A stretch of DNA of 64,000 bases, taken from positions 1 to 64,000 of the forward strand of contig JAHLMK010000031.1 of the NCBI GenBank assembly GCA_019915135.1, read 5' to 3'. The position numbers and the translations under genes are program-made. This DNA is from Strobilurus pachycystidiatus (taxonomy: Eukaryota; Basidiomycota; Agaricomycetes; Agaricales; Physalacriaceae). A model generated the notes under the pieces. The model made no database searches. It was given only the letters and a program-made list of their open reading frames with translations, and was not told the origin of the DNA. The stretch's first letter is position 1; each line of letters opens with the position of its first letter. Shown piece by piece: positions 11,915 to 22,859 of the stretch.

Positions 11915-12440
11915 TTGGAGTGTCGTATACTACTTCATAACTGGGTTGGGCATCACCGCGTGGTACCACCTTCTCCGGGCGCATCGGTCGTATAACGCGC
12001 ACTGGATACTGGAGTATGCACTCGCGGATGGCAGGCGTCGGGTCCGTCCACGGTTCTATCAAGTGGTGGTCGCGAGGTCATCGCGCTCATCATCGGTACA
12101 CGAACACCGATCTCGACCCGTACAACGCCGAGCGCGGGTTCTTCTACTCCACATTGGGTGGATTCTCACTTGTCCGACCACGGAGGGCGCCTGGTTTAGC
12201 CAACATTAGCGACCTTTCCAAGAGCACCGTCGTCAAGTAATAGCACAAGCACTATCTCTTGATGATTCTCTTCATGTGCTTCGGGTTACCGACGCTTGTA
12301 GCCTGGCTTGGATGGGGAGACAATCGTGGTGGGTTTGTTTACGCTGGCGTCTGCAGATTGGTTTTTGTCCACCACGCAAGCTCATCCCCCGCCTCCCTCA
12401 TACTTTGTCTCATCCACATTGCAGTCAACGTTCTGCGGCG
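11915..12440 (+). pseudogene. Delta-9 acyl-CoA desaturase (OLE1-type) fragment
   Basis: The plus strand shows, in order: VVYYFITGLGITA, the first histidine-box region HLLRAHRSYNA (family HRLWAHRSYxA), then in a shifted frame GSIKWWSRGHRAHHRYTNTD with the second histidine box (HRAHH), DLDPYNAERGFFYS, LVRPRRAPG, ISDLSK, and after a TAG the segment LVAWLGWGD and GGFVYAGVCRLVFVHH. An intron-like gcaagc...ttgcag then leads to STFC, the next block of the family. This is the membrane di-iron stearoyl-CoA desaturase core that inserts the delta-9 double bond at the ER. Missing are the N-terminus, the third histidine box and the cytochrome b5 domain. At least one frameshift (near 12015) and one stop (near 12239) make it a pseudogene. 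Confidence 0.65.
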
Positions 12441-12449
12441 GCGGACGAA

Positions 12450-13792
12450 GACGAACACACCTGCGCTGGCCCAGTCGCCTCCTTCCCTCGTCTTGAGTGA
12501 TGACGACTCTTCGGAGGAAGACTCGTCATCATCAGACTCCAACGCTCTCTACAAGTGCGGCGCCGACGAGTCAATCTTCACACACAACTCATGAGTGCGC
12601 TCGTGAGGAGGACATCTGGTTTACCGGACTAGATTTGTGCACTATAGTGGGACGCTGGATGGTGGGACGTTGACGTGTCATGACTATGAGGTGGTGTTCT
12701 CAAGAGAGGTGGAGTCTGCTACACGCTTGTCGCAATCGGACCGTTGTCTTCTTCGGATGAAAACGAAGGAGAGGAGTCTAGGAAGGTCATGGAATCATTG
12801 CAGACGGATGTGTCGTCTTTGTCACATACCGAGGATAGTGACGGAGATGAAGAGTTTTGGAGGGTCACGGAGACGGCCATGGAGACGGCCAAGGCGTTGC
12901 AAGATACCAAGTCCTCGTTAGTAGTTACACGATGGTCAGATATACTTTGTAGCGATTGTTTTGTTACTGACACGCTGTATCGTTATGTATCCCTCATTTA
13001 GTCATACAGGACTTCAATTCTTTGAAAACAGTGCTACCTCGACGTCAGAACAGTCGACGTACAGAATGTACTCGGGCGCGATTACAGGTGCAGGAATACA
13101 CCGTTAGAAGTCAAATAAACGGACCTTGACAAAATGTTACATTGGGTCCACATCTTGTAAAACAAGTGCCCCGGATTCTGCCATGTGAAGCAGTGGCCCA
13201 TACGTTCATAACTTGTTGACCATATAGAATGTATGACCGTAATGTGCCTGCAAACAAATTGCTCACAGGCAACATTTGCCATGGGACAAGCATATCAACA
13301 ATGTTGAGCAATGGTTACTTGAAAGAAGGACAACTCGTCATGTTTTCATGGGGAGAGAATGAGAGGGAGCCACGACGAGCTTTTTCGAGTTCGACATTAG
13401 CGTATCAGGCCCTACCCTCAATATAGGCCTCAATGCTTATTCCGTGCCTGAGCGATATTTTTTATACTGAAGGTCTGCCGCGCCAGCGATCCCATATTCC
13501 TGTGTCCTGCGTTTAACGGTCGCCAAATCCGGCAACCAGGGTCGGTTTTGCAGTGTTTGCACCACAAAAATGCCCATTTCGGGCAGATAACGCCGCTCAC
13601 CCTAGGCGACGACCCCTTCGTTAAGTATGCATTGCCTGACACAAAATAGGCGACACGACGAGCCCTCCGTTGCGCGTTGCGTCGCTTCCATACATTCCCG
13701 TCTAGTACAACGATAGGAGTGAAAGCCCTTTGAACGGCCCGATGTTCTCATCAAAGGGTTTGGATCTCACTCAAACACCCTTTGTTCCCAAC
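12450..13792. other. Acidic low-complexity open frames, otherwise intergenic
   Basis: At 12490-12540 and 12744-12960 the plus strand encodes Ser/Asp/Glu-rich segments (SDDDSSEEDSSSSDS; later SSSDENEGEESRK and SHTEDSDGDEEFW). They resemble disordered tails of real proteins, but no start or domain can be tied to them and stops separate them. The rest (13000-13790) shows nothing I can support. Confidence 0.3.
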
Positions 13793-13802
13793 AATATAAG
13801 AG
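13793..13802 (+). promoter_or_regulatory. TATA-like box upstream of the MYND gene
   Basis: The sequence aatataagag lies about 60 bp before the ATG at 13858, which itself sits in the context cgtcaccATGAG. Spacing and sequence fit a fungal core promoter. Inferred from sequence only. Confidence 0.45.
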
Positions 13803-13857
13803 ACCACGGCTGGAGCCCGGGATTTCACCGCGCAAGAACGCACTTCATATCGTCACC

Positions 13858-15848
13858 ATGAGCCAATTGAACACCGGCGTCCCCCCCCGAAGTCTCAAGA
13901 AAGAGGTGGCTAGTAAATGGGAGGTCCGTAAAGCGCTACCTCTTAGATCAGCCTGAATTGACTCTACCTTTGAAGGCGGAAAGCTTGGCGGTTGGAAGAG
14001 ACGGAGTGCGCGCCTTTGAACGGATGGTTGCACACATGCCACGATTTCCCTCTTTGAAGGCGGCCGTCCTTCGCTGCGCACTCCACTGGATGGGCCAGAG
14101 CACTCTGCCTGATCTTATGCAGGAGGAGAACGGGGTTTTGCAGATGCAAGGCGTTTGTCTCCACGGACTTTTCAGGCTCTGGGAGATGCGTTTGCTCCCC
14201 ATTGGTGACATCCGACGCATCTTTCCTACTGTTGTCGCCTGTGCCAGTCGTTTCTACGCGGGCTTTGTACAACCAGCCTGCACGATAACGTCTGAGATCG
14301 GATGCATGGGTGCAGCGACTGCTAAAATCCTTTTTCTTCCCTTCAGCGAACTTGATCCAAGCTGGTTCTTGAAGCACGTCTTATCCTCTCGCCGCTGTTA
14401 CGCTGCACTTGTTGCCGCCTGGATCAAAGCAGCTTCGGACCCCATCTACGGCTCTTCCTCCGTTGGCCTCTACCAATGCCTCTCCATCCTCCACACTCGT
14501 TATCATCCTTGGGCAGTCGAGGACTCAGAGCCAGATCTGTGCGATGAGAGCGAGGCGCTTTTCGCTGCGGCTTTGGAGTTGATACCGGACGCGGCGTACG
14601 CCGGTGTTGCCCAAAGAGCTGCTGGCGAGCTGCAGGCGCCGAGCGCTAGCTTGATGCCCGTGTTACCGCTCATGTTACGCATTACGGTGTTCTCCACCAG
14701 GGCCGAAAACATATTCCTAGCCAACAACATCCCATCTTGGGTGTCTTGGCTATTTCCCCGCCTTGTCAACATGACGACGACCGGCAGCACAGCGCCTAGT
14801 TCCGAGCTCGGGAAGAACATCCTTGCATGCCTGCGTTACTTGGCCGCGTCTTGTATCACTGCTCCGCGTTGGGTTGGCTGCGTCGTCGCAAAAAACGCGC
14901 TCAATGCCCTGGTTCACTTGGACCCGACACTGTATTCCCAAGATCTATGCGAGCCGCTGGGGAGCGCGCAAATACTCCTCTATCAGCACATTGTGATAGA
15001 TCTTATTAGCCCAAAGGTGTTCAGACGGGTCAAGCGGCAAGCTGTAGCAAGCGTCGTGCACACGGATGATTTTCGATTTCTCGTGGGCGAGGGTATGCCG
15101 GCGGGGGGTCCTGCTAGAGCTTCAGCGTTCTGGGCGTCTCTGTTGATTGAAACCTACGCGGTCGACTCTGTCAAGGATTGCATGGACGTTGGCGTTCTGC
15201 GCCGCTGCAGTCTCCCCACTGTAAGCTGAATAGGATTCTTGACTTCAAATCCTTGTTATTGACCCGCATCTCACAGTGTGTCAAAACCAATGCTCGGCAA
15301 CAATGCAAGAGCTGCCGAGTAGAATTGTATTGCAGCCGGGTCTGTCAGTCCGCGGACTGGCGTCGACACCGCTTGTTGTGCGCCGAGGGAACGGCTGCCT
15401 TACAAAGTATGGCCCACCTTTCTTGCTGTGCAGGTTTCTTACTCTAATGGCAGGCGGCCGCTCGCTTCCTCTCAACCAGTCTCGACATTGGGAGTACGCT
15501 TATTTTGAAGCTTTCTTTATTGAATTGGCGCGCTCCAGAGAGAGGGAGCTCGAAACGTATGACTTCTACCATAAGGCCGTGTTTGAATACGTCAAAGAAA
15601 ACGCAGACGCACAGCCAGGGGACCTGCTATACTCCATCGATTTTTCTACTTTTCACAGGAAAATCGAGATACAGAGGAGCCGTCGCATCTCTAAGCAGCT
15701 TTCTGGCGGTGATTCGGGGAAGGGAACATGGGACCAAGTGACGATAATTTGGAGAGCTTCCTGGGAGGGGGAAAACGGCCTATTGCCGTGGCACAGGTCG
15801 TCATTCTATTTTAACAGCGCTCGTTTATCTCAGCTTTGTCACAATTAA
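13858..15848 (+). CDS. MYND zinc-finger protein with helical N-terminal region
   Basis: Starts at ATG 13858. Two introns fit perfectly: 15221-15276 (GTAAGC...CACAG, 56 bp) and 15407-15453 (GTATGG...GGCAG, 47 bp, with a CTAAT branch motif). The long first exon encodes about 430 residues of alpha-helical, repeat-like sequence. Splicing the first intron brings together CSLPT and CVKT, completing a MYND finger (C-x4-C ... C-x2-C ... YCSRVCQ, W, H-x3-C) at roughly residues 445-490. The last exon gives a charged C-terminal region ending at 15848. This architecture is a large, expanded Agaricomycete family; MYND fingers mediate protein-protein contacts. One problem: the frame of the first 22 codons (PRSLKKEVASKWE) and that of the rest differ by one base around 13920-13935, so either a base is wrong or the gene carries a frameshift near its start. 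Confidence 0.65.
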
Positions 15849-16365
15849 ATACAGGGACTGCTTGGCCACTAGAGGCATGTGGCGGATATAATGTAACGAA
15901 TTAGATTTTACTCACCTTTTCACATAACTGTGTCCGAAATGAGACGTTTTCGCTCAGAAAACACACGCATGATAAGCAAAATGTTCAAAAACACGCGCAA
16001 TTACAATCTCGGGTTTAAATTCATGTATTGTAGTACGGACCGTGCTGTGTTCTTTAAGGGCTAGATGCACGTAAAAATATATCTATCTATCTATATCTCG
16101 TTCACGATGGCATATGTGGAAATACGCGCAGTTTCGTGTTTCGACAAGAATTTGTGATTTCATGCTTGCTCTCGTGTCTCGGGCACCAATCCTCAAAATT
16201 TGTATCATACATATGCAATGTCTATTGAGCCGGAATACAAGCGGAATTGGCATAGAGCGTGTAAGGGCCTAAAATAGATGAAATTGGCAGAAAAATCGCA
16301 AAAATCAGGAATTCACGTCACAAATTGTGGCTCATTGCTTAGGGAAACTCACAAATTGGTTTAAG
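15849..16365. other. Intergenic spacer with a short microsatellite
   Basis: AT-rich sequence between two convergent genes. It holds a short (atct)n tract near 16077-16098. No coding structure is seen. Confidence 0.45.
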
Positions 16366-16369
16366 TCAA

Positions 16370-19300
16370 TATAGGAAGTCGCAGAGATAGCATTGGGAGC
16401 TTATGGTGCCGGTATTCCAGTCAGAATATGCGCTGTCCCGACGTCGACGTCGGTGGGCGCGCGCTTCGGCAACCGCCGAGATTTTGATGGGCTCGAGTAA
16501 GGCCTTTACTCGCGTCTTCTCTCGCTTCCTTCCTCGTCTCTCCTGCTGCTCGCTGGCGCTCCCGCGATTTCCAAAAGCCCTTGACCAAGAACGACGGACC
16601 CTTGGGTATGGCATGGGTTGAGGTGTGTACCCATAGTAGATGGCAGCTGCGGCGCGTGGTATGAGTGCTGATATGGATTCATGTTGATTCCGGGATGCTG
16701 ATAGTTGGTATGTGTCAGTATGTGTGGCGGCAAATGTGGGGTATATGTGGGGTACGTGTTTGTATCTGTTGTCGTCGTTGGCTGACACAAGCTGACACTG
16801 TCCTCCAGGCGCGGTCTCTGCCTAGCGGCTACTTCCTTGACGCCTTCCATCGAAGCGGCACCCCGCTTGTTTCTCAACGGGCCAGGATTCAAACTAGATT
16901 CTGGGAAAAGACCAACACTCGTGATAGCAGAGAATTGTTAGCGCGGCGTTGGACGAGGCGTCTGCGCTTGACGCGAAGCACTGTCAGCGGTGACTTCTGT
17001 GGGGAGAACGGCGGCCGTAGGTGGATCAGCAACATTCGAACGCGCGCTCCTGCGTTGTGCTGGCGTTGGGAGATCCGGAATGTTGAGGAGAGATGTGTGA
17101 GTGTATAAGTCATCGCCCAGCTCTTCCCATTTGAGAATTCTGGCTAATGCCGACTTCAGCGTCACCGGTCCAATTGAGGCTAATATCTCGCAAGCCTCGT
17201 TGGACAACAAGGCGTCAGACGACCAACAACGACCAACAAGTATGCGGATACTTCTCCCGTTTGATTTTCTTACGCCAGGCGTACAGCGAGGCTCGGACAC
17301 TTGAGACAGGCTCGCCCTTCTGGATTCCTCTGGCACGAGTTCGAGGGACAGGCGCTGCTGGCCGAGCGTGGTCGAAGAGTGCTGGACAGCAGATTTCGCA
17401 GCAGTCGACGCTGAGGCGTGCTGTGTCAATGGTGAGCTAACATTCCATCAAGGCGACGGTAGCATCCAACCTTGATCAGCAGTATTGTCAAAGGTCTTTT
17501 TCAGCATGGCCCGCCGACATGTTCGTACCTGAATGAACTGGTATATAGTTTCTCCATACGCGTCGTCTGCAACTGTCTCAGAATCCACTGGCTTTGGGAC
17601 GGGATCATCGTGCTTGCAAGTATGATCACCACGTTGCTGTCCCCGCGAGGTAGCAAACAGTTGCCCCAAACTCTGGCCTGCACCACGACCGCGACCCCGA
17701 GCACGACCGCCGCGACCACCTCCCGCTCTACCACCGCGGCCACCGCGACCATTTTTTCGGGCAGGGATGTGACTGTTATCCGCTGGCTCGCTGATAGCGG
17801 TCGCATTGGGATCGGACGTGAATGCGGACTTCTCGACTAGCATAATGGCAATTCCTGTTCGTTTTGGGCCCCTGGCTGCCCTTCCTGCCCGCTGAACCCA
17901 ACTGGATTATGAGCTTGGTGCTTTCCACTGCACAACAACATCAACATCCGGAATGTTACATCCCTATAGAATGGTAAGCCAAGGTCTTTTGTGTCTAAAG
18001 TCATGTCCTCACCATACTAGCGGCATCAGTGCATATCAGAATGCGTATGACACCGGCCTTGAACAGCTTCATGGCGGCGTCGCGATATTCATGCGACATG
18101 ACCGCGTTGTACGGTCGCACAACACCCAGATCTCGAAACGCCTCGGGAACGCGAGCATTCAGATAATCGGACATACGGACGCCATCTTGTACATCATCGG
18201 AGTATATGAACGTCTTCGGTATCTCCTTGAGTGACCTGATCGTGATAGGCACCGTAAAGTCGATGTCCCGGTACGTGTTCATTGCATGCTGCATGGACCG
18301 TACAATCTGAGAGACATTAGATCGGTCATTCCCTACGCTCACAAATTTGTAGGTCTTTGAATCCATCTCCAGCGTCTTGACGATGTCACGGCGAACACGA
18401 GGAGTGAGCGTTGCAGAGACGGCCGCGAAGGGGGTGGACTTGGGTAGGAAGCCGCGGATCGTGCCGATACTAGTATACTTCTTTTGAAAATTGGCGCCCC
18501 CGTGGTAATTGCAATGTGCTTCATCAACGAAGACCGAGAGGACGGCCAAATTCTGACCTGCGCAAGACACATCCGCCACACATCTACCATTGCACCTATT
18601 CAAATCCATAAATTCCGACTCAGATGATGCAATACTGGCGCTCCTCGCGCTGAGCAGACCTGAGCAGACCTGAGCCCGCGCTGAGCAGACCTGAGCAGAC
18701 CTATGCTCGCGCTGAGCAGACCTGCGCAGGCCTGTGCTTGCGCTGAGCAGACCGGCGCAGACCTGTGCTTCTCGCGTTGAGCAGACCTGCGTAGACCTGT
18801 GCTTGCGCTGAGCAGACCGGCGCAGACTGGCGCTTTCCACGCTGAGCTGACTGGCGGAGACCTGTGCTTCTCGCGCTGAGCACACCGGCGCGCAGACTGG
18901 CGCTTTCCGCGCTGAGCACAGCCAGCGAAAACTGGAGCACCTTGCGCTGAGCACATCGGCGGAGACCTCGCGCTGAGCAGACCTGCGCAGGCCTGTGCTT
19001 CTCGCGTTGAGCAGACCTGCGTAGACCTGTGCTCGCGCTGAGCAGACCGGCGCAGACTGGCGCAGACCTGTGCTTCTCGCGCTGAGCAGACTGGCGCGCA
19101 GACTGGCGCTTTCCGCGCTGAGCACACCGGCGCAAACTGGAGCACCTTGCGCTGTGCACGCCCGCGGAGACCTGTGCTTCTTGCGCTGAGCACACCGGCG
19201 CGCAGACTGGCGCTTTCCGCGCTGAGCACACCCAGCGAAAACTGGAGCACCTTGCGCTGAGCACATCGGCGGAGACCTCGCGCTGAGCAGACCTGCGCAG

Positions 19301-19530
19301 ACCTCACGCCCGCGGAGACCTGTGCTTCTCGCGCTGAGCACACCGGCGCGCAGACTGGCGCTTCTCGCGCTGAGCACACCGGCGCCGACTGGCGCTCCTC
19401 GCGCTGAGCAGACGGACGCGCAGACTGGCGCTCCTTGCGCTGAGCACACCGGCGCCAACTGGCGCTCCTCAGACCGGCACAGGCCGGCGCTCGCGCTGAG
19501 CGACTGAGCAGAACTTTTGCGCACTGAGAG
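16370..19530 (-). pseudogene. RecQ-type ATP-dependent DNA helicase pseudogene
   Basis: Read on the minus strand: helicase motif II VDEAHC (18511-18528), motif III VSATLT, motif IV-V region (TFIYSDDVQDG ... MSHEYRDAAMKLF ... ILICTDAASM), a 49-bp intron at 17964-18012, then GCNIPDVDVVVQWKAP and motif VI WVQRAGRAARG, a Gly/Arg-rich linker, a cysteine cluster DCCEICCPALF typical of the RecQ zinc region, and the C-terminal block LLSNEACEILASIGPV. RecQ enzymes unwind DNA 3'-5' in the nucleus; telomere-linked copies are common in fungi. Breaks: a TAA at 17907-17909 just before motif VI; a frameshift from a 10-bp tandem duplication cgaccaacaa x2 at 17220-17239; and replacement of the region upstream of motif II, where the Walker A motif should be, by a minisatellite. 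The tail (His/Tyr/Pro-rich, about 16900-16370) is low-complexity. Confidence 0.75.
18640..19515. repeat. GC-rich minisatellite inside the RecQ locus
   Basis: About 870 bp of degenerate tandem units of roughly 30-45 bp built on cgctgagcagacctgcgcag and cgctgagcacaccggcgcgc, alternating with cagacctgtgcttctcg and cagactggcgctttccg. Higher-order duplication is visible: a segment with cccagcgaaaactggagcac recurs near 18900 and 19226. On the minus strand it is open in more than one frame, giving RSAQREKHRSAQVCSARE-like repeats, so openness reflects composition and does not indicate a real protein. Confidence 0.85.
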
Positions 19531-19559
19531 AGGGTGGGCCTATGGGTGTCTGAATTTGA

Positions 19560-22000
19560 CTGCTCGTGCTACGTCAGCATTGTCTACGCTCGTTTGTATT
19601 TCAGATGATGGCGGTACTTTATGATTGTCCAACCTTTGGAGCCGGAGGAGAAGCTGGACAAAGTTGGGCCTTTTATGTTTACCCTATATTGACTGTCTTG
19701 TTCTTGTGCATCAACAAATTTTTGGGTCTGTGGCGCTTGCTTGGTTGCTTGTGGAGCTTGAAATGTAAAGATTGACAGAGTATACAGGCCTGCATTCTTT
19801 ATTCCTAAAAGCACACAAGATGCCCATATACCTTTACTGCGAGCGATACAATTCTGTGAACTAATATGCACATTTGAATTTTGGATTTTTCAGATGTTTT
19901 ACATATGTTTTTCTATTATATATTTCAAGTAAGTTTTCATCAGATTTATACATAGTTTATTTATTGATAATCTATCTAAAAGTTTCAAGTTTCAAATCTT
20001 CTCAGGAATTCTATATAAAATCTACACTCAGAGTTTTCACGTATAGATTTGCATGAAAATTTACCTGTAAATTTCAAGTAAAATCCAGTGAAGGATCCTA
20101 ACGTGAATTTCAATAGATATAAGAGAAAATTCATTATCTTTTTCATTGGTTGGAATACTACAAAATTTGATGAAAATGCCAAATTGACTACCTAGGATAT
20201 TTCATGCTGGTTTCTAGGTTAGAAAATGGTGAAACTTCCGATATCTAGTATTTGGATTTTCTATCACAACTTTGACACTGTCTTTCATCTTTATTTTCAC
20301 TGTCAAATCTTCTCAAAATTGATCTGGAAAAAATTTGAAGTTTTCACCTCAAAAATTCGTAAAAAAAGGGTGGATTTATTCACCAATAATTTCACCCCTA
20401 AAATCTGAAATCTTCACCCAGTGAATATTCAGCAAAGTGCTCATTTAACACCAGATTTTGCAAAGTGTACTCTAAAAGAGTGAGACGTTCTTATCAGTAA
20501 ATTATCTGTTTTAAATACTTGTTCGCATTTTTTACTTAATAATTGACTCAGTATCTATAGATATTAAAATGTATATATTTAGATTAAAAATTGATTCAAA
20601 GTGTTCTTACTAAGTATCGAAAGTTACAAGTGTATCTTAGTAATTTGAAGATATTATAAGTAATTGTCATAATACATATAGTTTAAGTGACTGTATAGTT
20701 TGTGTACACAAAACACACATATAAAAGTGTATTATAATATTTTGAAGTATTTTGAGTTCATTGTTTTAACAATATATGCATTACTATACTTTAAATTGTT
20801 TTAGCTAATTATAAGTATTTTAGCTGCTTTTAAACTATTACATTAAATGCAGATACTTTAAAAGACATGTATCTCTTAGGATATTTCCTGATGTCATTTC
20901 TCCCAGTTACAATCAAGCATGTTGCGGGACGCCGTCTATGTCCACAAATGTATGACTTGATATTTTTAAATTTAAATAAGGGTAAAGAAAATAATTCAGT
21001 GACACGTTAGACAAGATAAGTCAACACGCGTAAGAAAAGTTGGGCAATGCATTAAAACATTGTTTCTTCTTCTCGGCAACGAATAGCTGTGGTGCTCGTA
21101 TTCTTTCTCAGTGAACCTTGTTTGGTCTATGCGTGGGCTGGCGGTATCAAATAGTAAATTTTTAAAATGAGTGGAAGCGGCTAAGCTCGTGACCATCCGC
21201 TTCGCCACATAGCTTTTCATTTTGGCGAAGCGGCTAGTCTCATTAGAACCGAATTTGGCTGATGCTGCCAATTCAGACACCAAACTTCTGTGTGACAATG
21301 AGCTTTCTCAATAAAAAATGTCAAAAAGTTCAGTAAATAAAAAGTGGTTTTTGAGACATTTTAAAACATTTGAGATAGTCAAAAAAAATGAATTACACCC
21401 GAGTTGATTTCATGTCAAAGTCCCTACTATTAACGAGGACTTCACGAGGAAGTTCACTTACAAAAAAAGTTAAAAAAGTCACTTCTTGAAAGTTGCTTAA
21501 AATTGAAAAATAAGCATCTTTTGTTTAATGGAAAAAATACATTTTTCTGAGAAGAGAGACGCTGAAAAATAAAAGTTTGGTGTCTGAATTGGCAGCATTC
21601 GCCAAATATGGCTCGGTTGTTCCCAGCCGCTTCGCAGTCGTGAAAAGCGAAGCCACGTGATGCGAAGCGTGTTTGCAGTTGTGAAAAGCAGGGCCACGTG
21701 ATGCGAAGCATACTGGTTGCAAGTCTAGAGAGCTGCAGACGAGCTGCAGTTTGTACGCTTTGAGAAGACAATTTTATAAATGACAATGTCTATAGCTGAT
21801 TGCTTATTTGTTGATCGATCGTTTGATCTTTGCTGATGGCGGTTTGGTTCGGAAACCCAGCTCCACCTCATTTTTTTCTATTAAATTCCGCAGGATTTTC
21901 CGGCATTGAGAAAGCTTGATTGTGAGTAATTCTTGGTAAATTTTCTGCAAATTGTCACTCAAGTGTGATTCTGAATGCTTCGGTTGAACGCAAAGCTGGA
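19560..22000. other. AT-rich, gene-free block
   Basis: Between about 19850 and 21000 the sequence is strikingly AT-rich compared with its surroundings, with repeated ttttcacc/tttcaagt-like words and no codon structure. No gene is supported. The 3' part contains the inverted repeat listed separately. Confidence 0.5.
21223..21713. repeat. Inverted repeat (foldback-like) with GAAGC motifs
   Basis: Left arm about 21223-21287 and right arm about 21573-21640 are complementary; the core tgccaattcagacaccaaa is perfect and the outer gcgaagcggct matches too. Outside the right arm a unit of form gtgaaaagc...gccacgtgatgcgaagc occurs twice (near 21639 and 21677). This could be a decayed hairpin-type or short TIR element. 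No target duplication was found. Confidence 0.55.
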
Positions 22001-22166
22001 ACAGGGGTAAGTTGAGTCATCCCAGTTTGCTGCCCGGTCCGGGGCAATCACACGACAGACATCAACAAATATCGTTCATTATTGGCTTCCACCATGTTGT
22101 CGCTTCCAACCCGCCCCTCATTACTTCCATGTTTCCGCTTTTACTTTTGCCCATCCACTCCTTCTC

Positions 22167-22859
22167 ATGCTTCGATATATCGATACCCTCAACGCACACC
22201 ACGCCCCGTGGCCTACATGGTCCAAGGATCCGGACAACGATGTCATTCTCTCATGGTTCACCGCTCATTTTGTTGACCGCATACCGTCTGAGCACATGTC
22301 AAGTGTTGTTGCCTTCACAGCCGTCGCGACCAGATTTGATGGTCGCTTCTCACGACCACCAGTATGGGCACCCTCCGCGGGGTCTGACCGCAACAGCTCT
22401 ACCTCTGATCTTACATCAACCTTGACGTCGCTTTCCCTTAAAACAAGTGACGACAGCAGTTTCGACGGCCCTCCCTCACCAGCACGTTCCAATCAATCGG
22501 AAGGGAGTGTTTGCACCGCCCAACATAGTCGAAGTGGGTCTAGAAGTCGCGGCCATGATGGAATGGAGGTTTGCGGGAGTCCTGAGTCCGACGCGGATGC
22601 CACAAAGGGCGCGACAGATGGGCATTCCCACACTCTCTCACGCGCAGAATGGATTGCTTGGGAATGGCGGTACAGTCATGTCAAGGAGCCTGAGCCTCTG
22701 ATGCATCTGTCTCTACAAATGTTGCTTTTGGATCACATGCGTTCATCACCCGCCTCAGTATCCTTCCCAAAAATATCTGACATTTGTGCTCATGTCTGCC
22801 TGTACGCCACAGAAACCGGGATGGCGGACGTACCTCCAAATACTGGAGTTCTTGGGTGA
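22167..22859 (+). CDS. Hypothetical Ser-rich protein, 230 residues
   Basis: An uninterrupted frame from ATG 22167 to the TGA at 22857-22859. The N-terminal third is compact (WPTWSKDPDNDVILSWF), the middle is a Ser/Asp-rich disordered segment (residues 75-150), and the C-terminal third is again compact with aromatic residues (AEWIAWEWRYSH) and ends DVPPNTGVLG. The open length in GC-balanced sequence and the ordered-disordered-ordered layout support a real protein. No family was recognised. Antisense frames are shorter. Confidence 0.45.
   Translation: MLRYIDTLNAHHAPWPTWSKDPDNDVILSWFTAHFVDRIPSEHMSSVVAFTAVATRFDGRFSRPPVWAPSAGSDRNSSTSDLTSTLTSLSLKTSDDSSFDGPPSPARSNQSEGSVCTAQHSRSGSRSRGHDGMEVCGSPESDADATKGATDGHSHTLSRAEWIAWEWRYSHVKEPEPLMHLSLQMLLLDHMRSSPASVSFPKISDICAHVCLYATETGMADVPPNTGVLG

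Noticed and set aside
18001..19524. A 507-codon minus-strand open frame joining repeats to helicase sequence
   Set aside because: The first 300 codons are the minisatellite, open in several frames because its units lack stop trinucleotides. Only the helicase part after about 18600 is protein-like.
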